DNA of 15,529 bases from JAVEYA01 sp034003745 (GCA_034003745.1 JAVEYA010000051.1:1-15529), one strand, 5' to 3'. Positions 6,172 through 14,854 are shown, numbered from the stretch's first letter. Numbers and translations are program-made. Notes: generated from the sequence alone by a model not told the origin.

Positions 6172-6257
6172 TTTATAGAGATTAATATATCCCCAAAATT
6201 TCCAGGCGCTTCTGGATTGGGCTGTCTGAAAAGTAAATTTTTTAGATTATTTTGTAT

Positions 6258-6263
6258 TATAAT
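6258..6263 (+). promoter_or_regulatory. Possible -10 box for the MalT-like regulator gene
   Basis: A perfect TATAAT sits in an AT-rich stretch 75 bases before the ATG at 6339. No clear -35 box is present at 16-18 bases, so the call rests on the -10 alone. About 60 bases of purine-rich leader follow. Confidence 0.3.
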
Positions 6264-6338
6264 AAAGTAGATTGCGGAGGTCCGAAGGAGCGCTGGACAA
6301 GGCGCCCTTTTCCCGAAGAAAGGCGGCGATAATTTCCA

Positions 6339-7184
6339 ATGCAGCAGTCTATTCTAAAACGTGAACATATCAAAACAGAGTTTGAAAAACTATTCGATTA
6401 CCCGCTGACCCTGGCGGTAGCGGCTATGGGATACGGCAAGACCACGTCGGCAAGGGATTTCCTTAACGACGGGGCCTTTCGATATATATGGCTGACGGTG
6501 GACAGCGACGAATCCTCCCCTCAGTTTATCTGGGACGCTTTTACAAGCCAGCTCTCCAAGGTCCAGCCGGAGACCGGCAGGCAGCTGCGGACATTCGGCT
6601 TCCCCGTTGACGCTCCGCAAAGGGACAAGATTCTTCGCCTCATCGAAGACCTTACCTACATGACCGACTCCGTTTTGGTCATAGACGACTATCATAACGC
6701 CCATACGCCGGAACTGGACAGGCTGATTGAACGGCTGGTGCGGGCAAACATAAAGGGCTTCCATATCCTGATTCTTTCCAGGACGATGCCGGAACTCCAT
6801 ATTGACGAGCTGCTCCTGAAGGGATACTGCCATCTGATAAAAAGCAGCCTGTTTGAGGTTACCGCACCTGAAATAAAAAATTTTTTCAAGCTTTACGGCC
6901 ATAATATATCCGATCAAACCGCAAAACAGGTTTATGATATTTCTGAAGGCTGGGTCTCCGCTGTCTATTTAATGATGCAGGATTATGCCGAAACAGGCAG
7001 AGTTTCGGCAGGGCAAAGCATGGAACGGTTGATTGAAGCTGCGGTCATGAAGCGGTATGCACCTAAGGAGGTACGGCTGCTAAAGTCCCTGTGCATCCTC
7101 GACAACTTTACCCCACGGCAGGCGGTCTATGTTACGGATGAAAGGGCCGCGGAAAAAATTCTCCAAAAAATAAAGCTACGGTAA
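6339..7184 (+). CDS. MalT-like LuxR-family regulator, N-terminal part (frameshifted gene)
   Basis: This is the N-terminal 281 residues of a large ATP-dependent transcriptional activator of the MalT/LAL type. It contains the STAND ATPase: a Walker A motif GYGKTT (31-36) in the slightly unusual context AAMGYGKTT, where APAGYGKTT is common, and a Walker B motif VLVIDD (112-117). Sensor and winged-helix-like regions follow. The frame stops at TAA 7182-7184, exactly where relatives continue into a conserved YGNSFIRYD-like segment. That segment is found one frame over immediately downstream. Removing one A from the AAA at 7172-7174 restores ATA AGC TAC GGT and a single 825-residue protein ending at 8817. 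The start ATG has an AAAGG-containing site about 12 bases upstream, which is rather distant. Activity of the separate fragment is doubtful. Confidence 0.75.
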   Translation: MQQSILKREHIKTEFEKLFDYPLTLAVAAMGYGKTTSARDFLNDGAFRYIWLTVDSDESSPQFIWDAFTSQLSKVQPETGRQLRTFGFPVDAPQRDKILRLIEDLTYMTDSVLVIDDYHNAHTPELDRLIERLVRANIKGFHILILSRTMPELHIDELLLKGYCHLIKSSLFEVTAPEIKNFFKLYGHNISDQTAKQVYDISEGWVSAVYLMMQDYAETGRVSAGQSMERLIEAAVMKRYAPKEVRLLKSLCILDNFTPRQAVYVTDERAAEKILQKIKLR

Positions 7185-8817
7185 CTCCTTCATCCGCTAT
7201 GATAAGCAAGAGGATGTTTACCGCATCCATAACGTGTTCGGCGGTTACTTACAAAAGCTGCTTGAGGAAGAAACACCCGAAATTGGCGTGAAAGAACTGT
7301 ATAAACGCTCGGGGGAGTGGTGCATCCGGAACGGAGATACCCTCGCGGGGTTAAAGTATCTGAACAAAGCGCGGGAATATGACCTGATACTGGACGAATT
7401 TGAAAAAAGCGCCGGCATCACCCTGATTATGGACAGCAGTCCCAAGTACATTCTGGAGCTGTTTGAACAAATTCCGGAGGAGGCAAAACGCCGCCACCCC
7501 ATCGGTTATCTTGCCTACGCGGGTTTTTTTGTTACGAATGTGGACAGGGACGCCGGCTCCCGCCTGCTGTCGGAATTGGAGCGGTATTATGAGGGCGACT
7601 CCGGTCTGACTTCCGGTATGCTGCGGCGCGTCCATGGAGAAATCGAACTGATCCGGGCCTATATCGCCTTTAATAATGCGCCCCTGATGCTGGAAAGGTT
7701 CAAAAAAGCCCACGCTCTGCTCGGCGGGCGCTCACATATCGCCAACGAAAGAAAAATTATCACCTTCGGCTCCCCCCACTCCCTGTATCTGTACTACCGC
7801 GAGACGGGAGGATTTCTTCAAGCGAAGGAACTCGTACAGGATATGTTCCAATATTATACCGAAATGGCCGGGGGCTGCGGCAGAGGTTTTGACGACCTGC
7901 TGGAGGCGGAATATTGCCTCGAAACGGGGGACTTGGACAGAGCCGAACTGAACGCACGCAAGGCGGTACACAAGGCAACGGAGTTAAATCAAACTTCCGT
8001 TTTAATCTGTTCGGTTTTTACCATCGCAAGAGCTTTTGCGGCGCGGGGGAAATTTGATAAAGCCCTGGCGCTCATGGGTGAACTCAAGGAAGAAGTGGAG
8101 GCGGCCGGCGGCCCTATTTTAAGCAGCGCTTTTGACGTCAGCTTCGGCTATATCGGCGGGATTACGGGGCGCGAGGACAGCTTCAGCCAATGGCTCGGCG
8201 AGGGCGATTTGGCGCAAAGTGAAATACTTTATCAGGGCATGGGCTTTAACTATATCGCTTACGGAAAGCACCTTTTGCTGAAAGGTGACTTCATCAGTCT
8301 GGAAGTGCTCTGTGAGCAGATGCAGCAGGTTTTTTCCCCATTTCACAATATACTGGGATATCTGCACGCGCATATTCTGTCGGCTGTTGCCCGTCACCGG
8401 CTTTACGGTATGGACAGGGCCAAGGAATCCTTGTTGTCCGCGCTGGAGATTGGAAAGGCGGACGGTGTCGTGTTGCCCTTTGCGGAATACGGCGCGCATA
8501 TCCTGGATATCCTGAAGGCGTTGCAGCAAACCGGCGGGAAAGATGAATACCTTGATTTTGTGTTGAAAAACACCGCCCGCTACGCGGAAAACCTCAAATC
8601 CTTTCAAGCGCACAAAGAGGCGAGACCGGCGCTGACCAAACGGGAACGCGAAATCCTGATGCTTGTGACAGAAGGCCGGAGCAATCAGGAAATCGCCGCC
8701 GCGCTTTTTCTCGCAGAGGTGACGGTGAGGAAAAATATCACCGCCATCTACCGCAAGCTGAACGTCACGGGCCGCGCGGCGGCCGTCCGCAAAGCGCTGG
8801 AGCTGAAAATATTGTAG
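7174..8817 (+). CDS. MalT-like LuxR-family regulator, C-terminal part (frameshifted gene)
   Basis: This is the continuation of the regulator begun at 6339, in the +1 frame. Homologous sequence starts at 7174 (YGNSFIRYDKQEDVYRIHNVF); the first usable start codon in this frame is GTG 7234, which has no convincing ribosome binding site. The long middle part is helical and repeat-like (TPR/MalT superhelix), the expected inducer-binding and oligomerisation region. The last 65 residues form a LuxR-type helix-turn-helix: LTKREREILMLVTEGRSNQE, then a recognition helix in VTVRKNITAIYRKL. The reading frame is otherwise intact over 1.6 kb, so the lesion is either very recent or a base-calling error. It is followed by a terminator and then by the DUF2442 and surface-protein genes. 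These are candidate targets, but that is inferred from position only. Confidence 0.8.
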   Translation, partial: SYGNSFIRYDKQEDVYRIHNVFGGYLQKLLEEETPEIGVKELYKRSGEWCIRNGDTLAGLKYLNKAREYDLILDEFEKSAGITLIMDSSPKYILELFEQIPEEAKRRHPIGYLAYAGFFVTNVDRDAGSRLLSELERYYEGDSGLTSGMLRRVHGEIELIRAYIAFNNAPLMLERFKKAHALLGGRSHIANERKIITFGSPHSLYLYYRETGGFLQAKELVQDMFQYYTEMAGGCGRGFDDLLEAEYCLETGDLDRAELNARKAVHKATELNQTSVLICSVFTIARAFAARGKFDKALALMGELKEEVEAAGGPILSSAFDVSFGYIGGITGREDSFSQWLGEGDLAQSEILYQGMGFNYIAYGKHLLLKGDFISLEVLCEQMQQVFSPFHNILGYLHAHILSAVARHRLYGMDRAKESLLSALEIGKADGVVLPFAEYGAHILDILKALQQTGGKDEYLDFVLKNTARYAENLKSFQAHKEARPALTKREREILMLVTEGRSNQEIAAALFLAEVTVRKNITAIYRKLNVTGRAAAVRKALELKIL

Positions 8818-8861
8818 AATTCTATCAAAAAGTATCGGATGCGATAATATACGGTTCTCAG

Positions 8862-8894
8862 AAACTCCGCTATGCTGTTCATGGCGGAGTTTTT
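8862..8894 (+). terminator. Terminator after the regulator gene
   Basis: Stem aaactccgc (8862-8870) pairs with gcggagttt (8884-8892). It extends inward by a G-T wobble and atg/cat to a 5-base loop, ctgtt. A run of T (8890-8894) follows. It lies between the regulator stop and the DUF2442 gene. Confidence 0.8.
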
Positions 8895-8920
8895 GCTGTG
8901 CGCCGGGAGGAGGGAGAGAG

Positions 8921-9154
8921 ATGTCCAGAATTGTGAAGGTAACGCCCTTTGGGGACTACACACTGGAAATCGAGCTGGATAATCGCCACAAGATTATCTA
9001 CGACATGAAGCCCAGACTGGAGGCCGTCCGCTTTTGCGCCCTTGCGGATATCCAAAAGTTCAAGGACGTCAGGATTGAAAACGGCGATACCCTATTCTGG
9101 GACAGCCTGTGCCAGATTACGATAAGTGAAATCATCAGCCTGGTGGAACGATAA
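8921..9154 (+). CDS. DUF2442 domain protein (77 aa)
   Basis: Small cytosolic protein whose whole length fits DUF2442: an N-terminal beta part (VKVTPFGDYTLEIELDN), a central YDMKP, and a C-terminal portion with F.DV.I..GDTLFWD. The molecular function of this family is not established. It is often found beside DUF4160 proteins in what look like toxin-antitoxin pairs, but no DUF4160 partner is present here, so this is an orphan copy. The ATG is preceded by a strong site, GGGAGGAGGG, about 8 bases away. It sits right after the regulator's terminator and 40 bases before the large surface-protein gene. The two may therefore be co-transcribed, though no promoter was found for either. Confidence 0.75.
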   Translation: MSRIVKVTPFGDYTLEIELDNRHKIIYDMKPRLEAVRFCALADIQKFKDVRIENGDTLFWDSLCQITISEIISLVER

Positions 9155-9194
9155 GTGATTGCGGAAAATAAACAGTTTGTTGAGGAGGATAACT

Positions 9195-11987
9195 ATGCTT
9201 AAAACAAGATTTTATAAAATAATGCCGTGGCTCCTGTTCGTGTGCCTGTTAGCGGTTCTGGCCGTTTGTACGCATACCGCTCTCGCGGCGTCGCCGGAAG
9301 AGGATTTTACCTTTAACGGCACAGGTAGGATTACAGGCTATACCGGTCTCGGCGGCGCGGTGGTGATTCCCGCCACCATCAGCGAGACAGCAGTAAAAAT
9401 TATCAGCAGCAGTGCCTTTCAAAGCAATACTGCAATAACAAGCGTCACTATCCCCGAGGGTGTGACCAGCATAGGCTGGCACGCTTTCTCGTATTGCACC
9501 GGTTTACAAAGCGTCACCATTCCCAGCAGTATGACGACCATTAGTCAACAGGCTTTTTATGGTTGCAACAGCTTAACGGGCATAAACATCTCCCTTGGGG
9601 TAACCACCATTGGTCCCAATGCTTTTGGTGGTTGCAGCGGCTTAACGGGTATAGACATCCCCGCCAGCGTGACCACCATCGGCGGTGACGCTTTTCAGAG
9701 CTGCAGCAGTCTACAAAGCATCACCATTCCGGGCAGCGTGATTAGTATCGGCACTGGCGCTTTTTATAATTGCAGCAGCTTGGAAAGCGTCACCATTATC
9801 GAGGGTGTGCCGACCAGCATCGGCATTGTTGCTTTTAGGAACTGCAGCAGCCTACAAAGCATCACCATTCCGGGCAGCGTGGCCACCATCAACAATTCCG
9901 CTTTTTATGAATGCAGCAACTTAACAAGCGTAAGATTTATGGGGGATGCTCCGACTATGGGTACGGATGTGTTTGCTAATTGCGCGGCGGATTTCAAGGT
10001 GCATTACCTTCGGGATAAGACGGGTTTTCCTGGAGTTGACGAAGGCACATGGAACGGCTATCCCGCTTTTCCGCTGGTTACCATAACCTATGACGGAAAC
10101 GGCAGCGCCGGAGGCAGCGTGCCGACGGATGACGGACTGTACGAACAAGGGGAAGCCGTCACCGTATCGGGCAACACCGGAAACCTGGAAAAAGACGGCC
10201 ATATCTTCGCCGCTTGGAACACTGCCGCCGATGGAAGCGGGGACAGCTACAGCGCAGGCGCTACCTTGGTAATATTAGGCGCCAGCGATGTGACCCTTTT
10301 CGCCAAGTGGGCAAAAACACCTGTCTCCATTGCGGAATCCGTGCAGACATTCACCTATGACGGCTCCGCCAAAGCCTTTGTTATCAGTGGCACGCCTAGT
10401 ACAGGATTTACGATTACTTATAACCAGGGCTCCGGTGACGTTGACCCCATTGAGCCCGGAATCTATAATGTTGTGATTTCCCGAGCCGAGGACGAAACCT
10501 ACGCTTCATACAGCCAAATCATCACGGACGGTCTGGTGATTAACCCCGCGGCGCCGGTTATCACCCATACCGTCACCTTCAGCTCGAACGGCTCGATTTA
10601 TGCTACGAAAACCGTCAACGGGGGTGAAAGTATCGGAAGCGGCAGCTGGCCGCCCAATCCGGCGAGGACCGGCTATACCTTTGGAGGCTGGTATACGGGA
10701 GAAAACGGCTCCGGTACGCACTTTACCTCTGCAACGGCGGTCAACGCCAATATGACAGTCTATGCCGGATGGATGCCGGATGATTCGGGTACTGACAGCG
10801 GAGACGACAGCACGCCGCCAACACCGGCAGCGCCAACGTATAATGCGGACGTGAAAGCGGGAGATGACAATGTGACGACCCTTCCCGTCACGGTCAATAA
10901 AGACAGCGGAGCCGCGTCCATAGATACAGGCTCCCAGAAGCTCGCGTCGGGTGAAATTATTATCACCGCGCCCTCTATTCCCGACGTGAATACCTATTCT
11001 GTCGGTATCCCGGTTCCGGAGCTGTCCACAACCGGGATAGAAGGCGCACTGACTCTCCATACAGCTACAGGCAGCATCACCGTTTCCTCAAATATGCTGA
11101 CAGGCGTTTCGGGAATAAGCGGAAACAAGGCGGAAATCTCCATCGGTCAGGGCGACAAGACCGGCCTGCCGGAGGACACCAAAGCCGCCATAGGCGACAG
11201 GCCGCTGGTACAGCTCACCCTGTCCATCGACGGCCGGCAGACCGGCTGGAATAACCCCAACGCCCCGGTAACGGTATCCATACCGTATACGCCGACAGCG
11301 GCAGAGCTAAATGACCCGGAACACATCGTCATTTGGTATATCGACGGTTCCGGCAACGCTGTTTCCGTCCCTAACGGGAGATATGATTCCGCCAGCGGAG
11401 CAGTAATCTTTTCAACTACCCATTTCAGCCGGTACGCCGTGGCCTATGTGCATATGATCTTCAGCGACCTGAGCAGCGCGGAATGGGCGAGGAAATCGGT
11501 TGAAGTGATGGCCTCCAAAGGGATTATTGCCGGAACTTCAAAGAATACCTTCTCCCCCAATATCAATATCACCAGAGCAGACTATCTTGCTCTCCTTCTA
11601 AAGACGCTGGGACTAACGGCGAAATTTGACAGCAACTTTGACGATGTATCACCGGACGCCAACTATTATGAAGTCCTGGGCATCGCCAAAGAGCTGGGCA
11701 TCGCCGCAGGCAGCGGAAACAACCAGTTCAACCCAAAGAAAAATATCTCCCGGCAGGATATGATGGTGATGACCCTCCGGGCGCTGGAGAAATTCAAAGG
11801 ACTTAAAGCGGCAGGCGATACCGCTGTCCTGGATAAATTCAGCGATAAAGACGATGTTGCCGAGTATGCCACCGTCAGCATAATCACCCTGGTCAAAGAA
11901 GGGCTTATCGCCGGCTCCGGGGATAAACTGAACCCCCGTGCGCCGGCCACCCGCGCTGAAGCAGCGGCGTTCCTCTACCGGATATGA
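9195..11987 (+). CDS. Secreted SLH-anchored surface protein with BspA-type leucine-rich repeats
   Basis: Cell-surface protein of 930 residues, probably held on the cell wall polymer by its SLH domains. The ATG at 9195 follows GAGGAGG by about 6 bases; an upstream in-frame TTG at 9159 is less likely. A signal peptide is seen: basic start, hydrophobic core WLLFVCLLAVLAV, cleavage near ALAA. Eight BspA-type LRR_5 repeats occupy residues 79-263. Next come an InlB/Flg_new-type beta repeat (about 294-372, ending LFAKW), an MBG-like segment (about 379-450) and a second InlB-type repeat (about 456-526, ending VYAGW). After a Ser/Thr/Pro-rich linker and a beta-rich region, three SLH domains start near 755, 815 and 882 (FSDLSS, FDDVSP, FSDKDD). 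Such proteins act in adhesion or as surface display scaffolds; the ligand is unknown. A terminator follows. Confidence 0.9.
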   Translation: MLKTRFYKIMPWLLFVCLLAVLAVCTHTALAASPEEDFTFNGTGRITGYTGLGGAVVIPATISETAVKIISSSAFQSNTAITSVTIPEGVTSIGWHAFSYCTGLQSVTIPSSMTTISQQAFYGCNSLTGINISLGVTTIGPNAFGGCSGLTGIDIPASVTTIGGDAFQSCSSLQSITIPGSVISIGTGAFYNCSSLESVTIIEGVPTSIGIVAFRNCSSLQSITIPGSVATINNSAFYECSNLTSVRFMGDAPTMGTDVFANCAADFKVHYLRDKTGFPGVDEGTWNGYPAFPLVTITYDGNGSAGGSVPTDDGLYEQGEAVTVSGNTGNLEKDGHIFAAWNTAADGSGDSYSAGATLVILGASDVTLFAKWAKTPVSIAESVQTFTYDGSAKAFVISGTPSTGFTITYNQGSGDVDPIEPGIYNVVISRAEDETYASYSQIITDGLVINPAAPVITHTVTFSSNGSIYATKTVNGGESIGSGSWPPNPARTGYTFGGWYTGENGSGTHFTSATAVNANMTVYAGWMPDDSGTDSGDDSTPPTPAAPTYNADVKAGDDNVTTLPVTVNKDSGAASIDTGSQKLASGEIIITAPSIPDVNTYSVGIPVPELSTTGIEGALTLHTATGSITVSSNMLTGVSGISGNKAEISIGQGDKTGLPEDTKAAIGDRPLVQLTLSIDGRQTGWNNPNAPVTVSIPYTPTAAELNDPEHIVIWYIDGSGNAVSVPNGRYDSASGAVIFSTTHFSRYAVAYVHMIFSDLSSAEWARKSVEVMASKGIIAGTSKNTFSPNINITRADYLALLLKTLGLTAKFDSNFDDVSPDANYYEVLGIAKELGIAAGSGNNQFNPKKNISRQDMMVMTLRALEKFKGLKAAGDTAVLDKFSDKDDVAEYATVSIITLVKEGLIAGSGDKLNPRAPATRAEAAAFLYRI
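9429..9983 (+). repeat. Leucine-rich repeats coded by about 69-bp units, eight copies
   Basis: Eight 23-residue units (one of 24) follow the pattern SSLQSITIPGSVxxIGxxAFxxC. Each ends in a Cys after an AF-x-x motif. This is the BspA-type LRR_5 (Treponema pallidum type) signature. Neighbouring units share wording in DNA, for example ctacaaagcatcaccattcc in units 5 and 7, which suggests duplication within the gene. Confidence 0.85.
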
Positions 11988-12033
11988 CTTCAAAGAAATA
12001 ACCTATCCCAAAATTTTTAAAGGGTTTGTGGAT

Positions 12034-12067
12034 TATCCTACCATAATTGGTGGGATATATTTTTTTT
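12034..12067 (+). terminator. Terminator after the SLH surface protein
   Basis: Stem tatcctacca (12034-12043) pairs with tggtgggata (12048-12057) with one G-T wobble and a 4-base loop. It is followed by tatttttttt (12058-12067). It lies 47 bases past the stop at 11987. Confidence 0.8.
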
Positions 12068-12118
12068 ATCCCGGTGAGCAGATACTTTGTTGTCTTCATA
12101 TTAACCGTACCTTGTAAT

Positions 12119-12919
12119 TCAGAAAGATTCACTTTGTAACCGTTTCCCTACAGTCTTTCTTAAAATGAAGACCGTGGTAAAAAGAAGAATCATTAACAGA
12201 ATTGCCCCTCCGCTTTCTATCAGGATAAGCGGAGCCACGCCCAACGACAGGTTGCAAACCGTGTGGAAAATCATGCAAAGGAGCAGATTCCCGTCTGTCC
12301 GGTCATAAAGAACACTCATTAATAAGGATATACAGGTCGTATACAGGAAATAACCGGATACAGCAATCCCGAGCCCCATTTTCGCCAGTTCGTTCTGGAT
12401 CCCATCAGGCATTAGAAAGAGCGGCAAATGCCAGGCCGACCAAATCAGTCCCACGATCAGTCCGGATTTTATAACACCCCACTCAGGCAAAAAGCGTTTC
12501 AGTAAAAAGCCACGCCAGCCTAACTCCTCCCCCAGTGGCCCCATGCAAATAAATATATAAAAAAAGGCCAGCGGCAGAAACCATAGGGGAAACTGAGCAG
12601 AAGGGAGGATCCCCCCTGTAACTGCGAAAACCGCACAGGCGCATAGTAAAACTACCGGAAAAAGCAGCGTTGCATAAACCCACCCTATTCGCGGAGCCTT
12701 ATAGTGCAGTGCAGAACGGAAGAGCGCCTGAAGTTCCGGTTTTCCTCCAAACCCAACTGTAAAAAATATTCCCATCACGGAAGGGGCCGCTGTTCCAAGC
12801 ATAATAAGGCGTGCGGAAGCAGGGGCGTCATTAAAGTACGCTCCAAACCAAAAAAGCCAGGTCACCCCAAAGGTTGCCGCAAGAAATGCGGCGGATTCTT
12901 TCCATATCCGTTTTTTCAC
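12119..12919 (-). CDS. CPBP-family intramembrane metalloprotease-like protein
   Basis: Multi-pass membrane protein of 266 residues in the CPBP (CAAX protease and bacteriocin-processing, Abi) family. The three family motifs are intact: EELGWRG with E131, E132 and R136; WSAWHLPLF with H164; and IFHTVCN with H219 and N223. These are the presumed zinc ligands and catalytic residues of an intramembrane protease. About seven or eight hydrophobic segments are visible. The start is GTG at 12919 with AGAGGG about 8 bases upstream. It is divergent from the MFS transporter gene with 74 bp between starts, and it converges on the terminator of the surface protein. The substrate is unknown; bacteriocin self-immunity or protein processing are the roles seen in relatives. 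Confidence 0.85.
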   Translation of the reverse strand: MKKRIWKESAAFLAATFGVTWLFWFGAYFNDAPASARLIMLGTAAPSVMGIFFTVGFGGKPELQALFRSALHYKAPRIGWVYATLLFPVVLLCACAVFAVTGGILPSAQFPLWFLPLAFFYIFICMGPLGEELGWRGFLLKRFLPEWGVIKSGLIVGLIWSAWHLPLFLMPDGIQNELAKMGLGIAVSGYFLYTTCISLLMSVLYDRTDGNLLLCMIFHTVCNLSLGVAPLILIESGGAILLMILLFTTVFILRKTVGKRLQSESF

Positions 12920-12993
12920 AGCGGTTTCCCTCTTTTCGAAAAATTGGATTAAAGGTAAAATGGATGACGATAGCGGACAGCGGGAGGAACATC

Positions 12994-14244
12994 ATGATAC
13001 AAACCAAAACTAACGTCAGCATAGTTTTTCGGGCGATTCTTCTGACCATTGGCGCAAGCTTTATTTATGCAATGAATTCCAGCGTACGAAACAATTACGG
13101 CATTATGCTGGATTCGATTATAGATAACGCAGGGATATCCTTTACCTCCATAAGTTTTGTATTAGCTGTGGGGCAGCTGATGTTCGGCTTGGTTCAGCCG
13201 CTGTTCGGCATTATGGCTGCAAAAAAAGGAAGCTTATCTGTTCTGGTAACCGGCGTCCTCCTTATGCTTGCCGGAATCATCCTTATACCGTTTTCCAAAT
13301 CAGCATTTTCCCTGATGCTGTGTTTGGGATTCATTCTCCCCGCCGGCACAGGGGCCCTTTCTTATGGGGTCATCGTGGGAGCCATCACGCCCAAGCTTCC
13401 GCTCCGGGCGGTTTCGACCGTTTCGGGAATCGTGAACGCAAGTATCGGTATCGGCAACATCGTAATGTCTCCGGTCATTAATTCATTGATTAAAGCCGGA
13501 GGCCTGATGCAGGGGATGATGACGCTGTCCCTCCCTGCACTGCTGATGCTTCCTATATCGATTTTTCTGGGGAGTAAAGCCGGGCCCATTCCTGAAGCCG
13601 TTGGAACTGCGCCTCCAGCACAGCCTCAGACCGAAAAGATAGATATCAAGGCCTTGTTCAGGACAGCTTTAAAGAGCAGAACCTACACCTATCTTATGAT
13701 CGGCTTCTTTACATGCGGTTTTCATATGGCGCTCATCACCAACCATCTCCCCACACAATTTTTATCCTTTGGATTTTCATCTGAGTCCGCCGCCTACGCC
13801 TTTTCAATTTATGGCTTCACCACAATAGCCGGCTCCATTTTAAGCGGAAGCTTGAGCGACAGGTTCAAAATGAAAAATGTGCTTGGATTTTTTTATGCGC
13901 TGAGGCCGCTGACCATTCTGGCTTTCCTGATACTGCCTAAAACTGTTCTTGTCTTAACTATATTCACCGCGTTATTGGGCTTCTCAGGCGCCGCCACCGT
14001 TCCCCCCACAGCCGGAATAATAAACAGGATTTACGGGGCTAAAAGTATCGCTGCATTATTTGGATTTGTCTTTTTTATCCATCAAATAGGGGGCTTTTTG
14101 GGAGCCTGGCTTGGCGGCATCTGCTTTGAGATGACAAACAGTTATACCGTTATGTGGCTGGCCGATATTTTATTAAGCGCTTTAGCGGCCGGCGTGAGCT
14201 TCTCTATAAAGGAAAGCAAAGCCGGTTCGTGTCACAGCACATAA
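12994..14244 (+). CDS. MFS transporter, possibly of the OFA/monocarboxylate-type group
   Basis: Major facilitator superfamily permease of 416 residues with about 12 membrane helices in two halves, split by a hydrophilic loop near residues 195-225 (rich in Pro and Gln). A conserved MFS cytoplasmic-loop motif appears as SGSLSDRFKMKN in the second half. The first-half counterpart is FGLVQPLFGIMAAKKG. The ATG at 12994 is chosen because GGGAGG lies about 6 bases upstream. A longer frame back to 12874 would add 40 residues antisense to the CPBP gene and lacks such a site. General build and loop wording resemble oxalate/formate or monocarboxylate permeases, but the substrate cannot be read from the sequence. 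The stop overlaps the convergent acetyltransferase gene by 13 bp. Confidence 0.85.
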   Translation: MIQTKTNVSIVFRAILLTIGASFIYAMNSSVRNNYGIMLDSIIDNAGISFTSISFVLAVGQLMFGLVQPLFGIMAAKKGSLSVLVTGVLLMLAGIILIPFSKSAFSLMLCLGFILPAGTGALSYGVIVGAITPKLPLRAVSTVSGIVNASIGIGNIVMSPVINSLIKAGGLMQGMMTLSLPALLMLPISIFLGSKAGPIPEAVGTAPPAQPQTEKIDIKALFRTALKSRTYTYLMIGFFTCGFHMALITNHLPTQFLSFGFSSESAAYAFSIYGFTTIAGSILSGSLSDRFKMKNVLGFFYALRPLTILAFLILPKTVLVLTIFTALLGFSGAATVPPTAGIINRIYGAKSIAALFGFVFFIHQIGGFLGAWLGGICFEMTNSYTVMWLADILLSALAAGVSFSIKESKAGSCHST

Positions 14245-14723
14245 TAATGCGGAATAATGTCCTGATAGCTTCCATCCTTCATAAGAAAGCCTTCAGGAAT
14301 AACACCGAGCTGGACAAAACCCAGCTTTTTATATAAGCGCAGAGCTGCTGTATTTGTACTTACGACAGCATTAAACTGCAATATTTTAAAGCCCAGTTCC
14401 TTCGCCTTAGCAATGCAGTGCAAAACCAAAGTCTCGCCGATTTTCTTTCCGCGTTCATCACCTTTTACCCCATAACTCGCGTTAGAAATATGCCCGCATC
14501 TGCCTACATTATTGGGGTGTAGGATATATAACCCGACTATTTTGCCTGTCTCCTGTTCGATTGCTACCCCCGTAAAAGATTGGCTTTCAAAGAAATCCTT
14601 TCCGCTTTTTTCATCCAGGAGTTCAATCTGGGGGAAGGCGATTCCATCCTCAACGATCTCGTTCCAAATCATAAGCATAGCCGGAATATCCTCGTATGTA
14701 AATCCTCTTATCACAATACTCAT
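14232..14723 (-). CDS. GNAT-family N-acetyltransferase
   Basis: Cytosolic acetyl-CoA-dependent N-acetyltransferase of 163 residues. The acetyl-CoA pyrophosphate loop is ERGKKIGE (90-97), the R-x-x-G-x-G/A type, followed by helix LVLHCIAKAKELGF. The late motif NTAALRLYKKLGF (124-136) is typical of motif B. The start at 14723 has GGAGG 6 bases upstream. The same frame runs on upstream to 14852, but that extension reads like noncoding sequence. It is similar by eye to the phosphinothricin/amino-acid acetyltransferase branch, but the substrate is unknown. It is convergent with and overlaps the MFS gene, and divergent from sfsA. Confidence 0.85.
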   Translation of the reverse strand: MSIVIRGFTYEDIPAMLMIWNEIVEDGIAFPQIELLDEKSGKDFFESQSFTGVAIEQETGKIVGLYILHPNNVGRCGHISNASYGVKGDERGKKIGETLVLHCIAKAKELGFKILQFNAVVSTNTAALRLYKKLGFVQLGVIPEGFLMKDGSYQDIIPHYYVL

Positions 14724-14854
14724 CGTTTGCCTCCAGTCTGAATTATTATTTTGATAGTACCATACTCTCCCATCTAAAAAAAGGCATCGCTCTTCCCCAG
14801 GGAAAAGCCCTGTTTCGCTTAGAATTATATAATTTGGGAAGGTGACAAACAACT

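Noticed and set aside
8843..8851. GATAATATA, one base from the sigma-K -10 box, after the regulator gene
   Set aside because: The -35 position has TATC instead of an AC-type box, and a terminator lies directly downstream.
12831..13049. Minus-strand frame with a hydrophobic start (MVRRIARKTMLTL) upstream of the CPBP gene
   Set aside because: It overlaps the start of the MFS gene on the other strand and the start of the CPBP gene in a different frame; it ends inside the latter. Both neighbours have better start sites and clear families.
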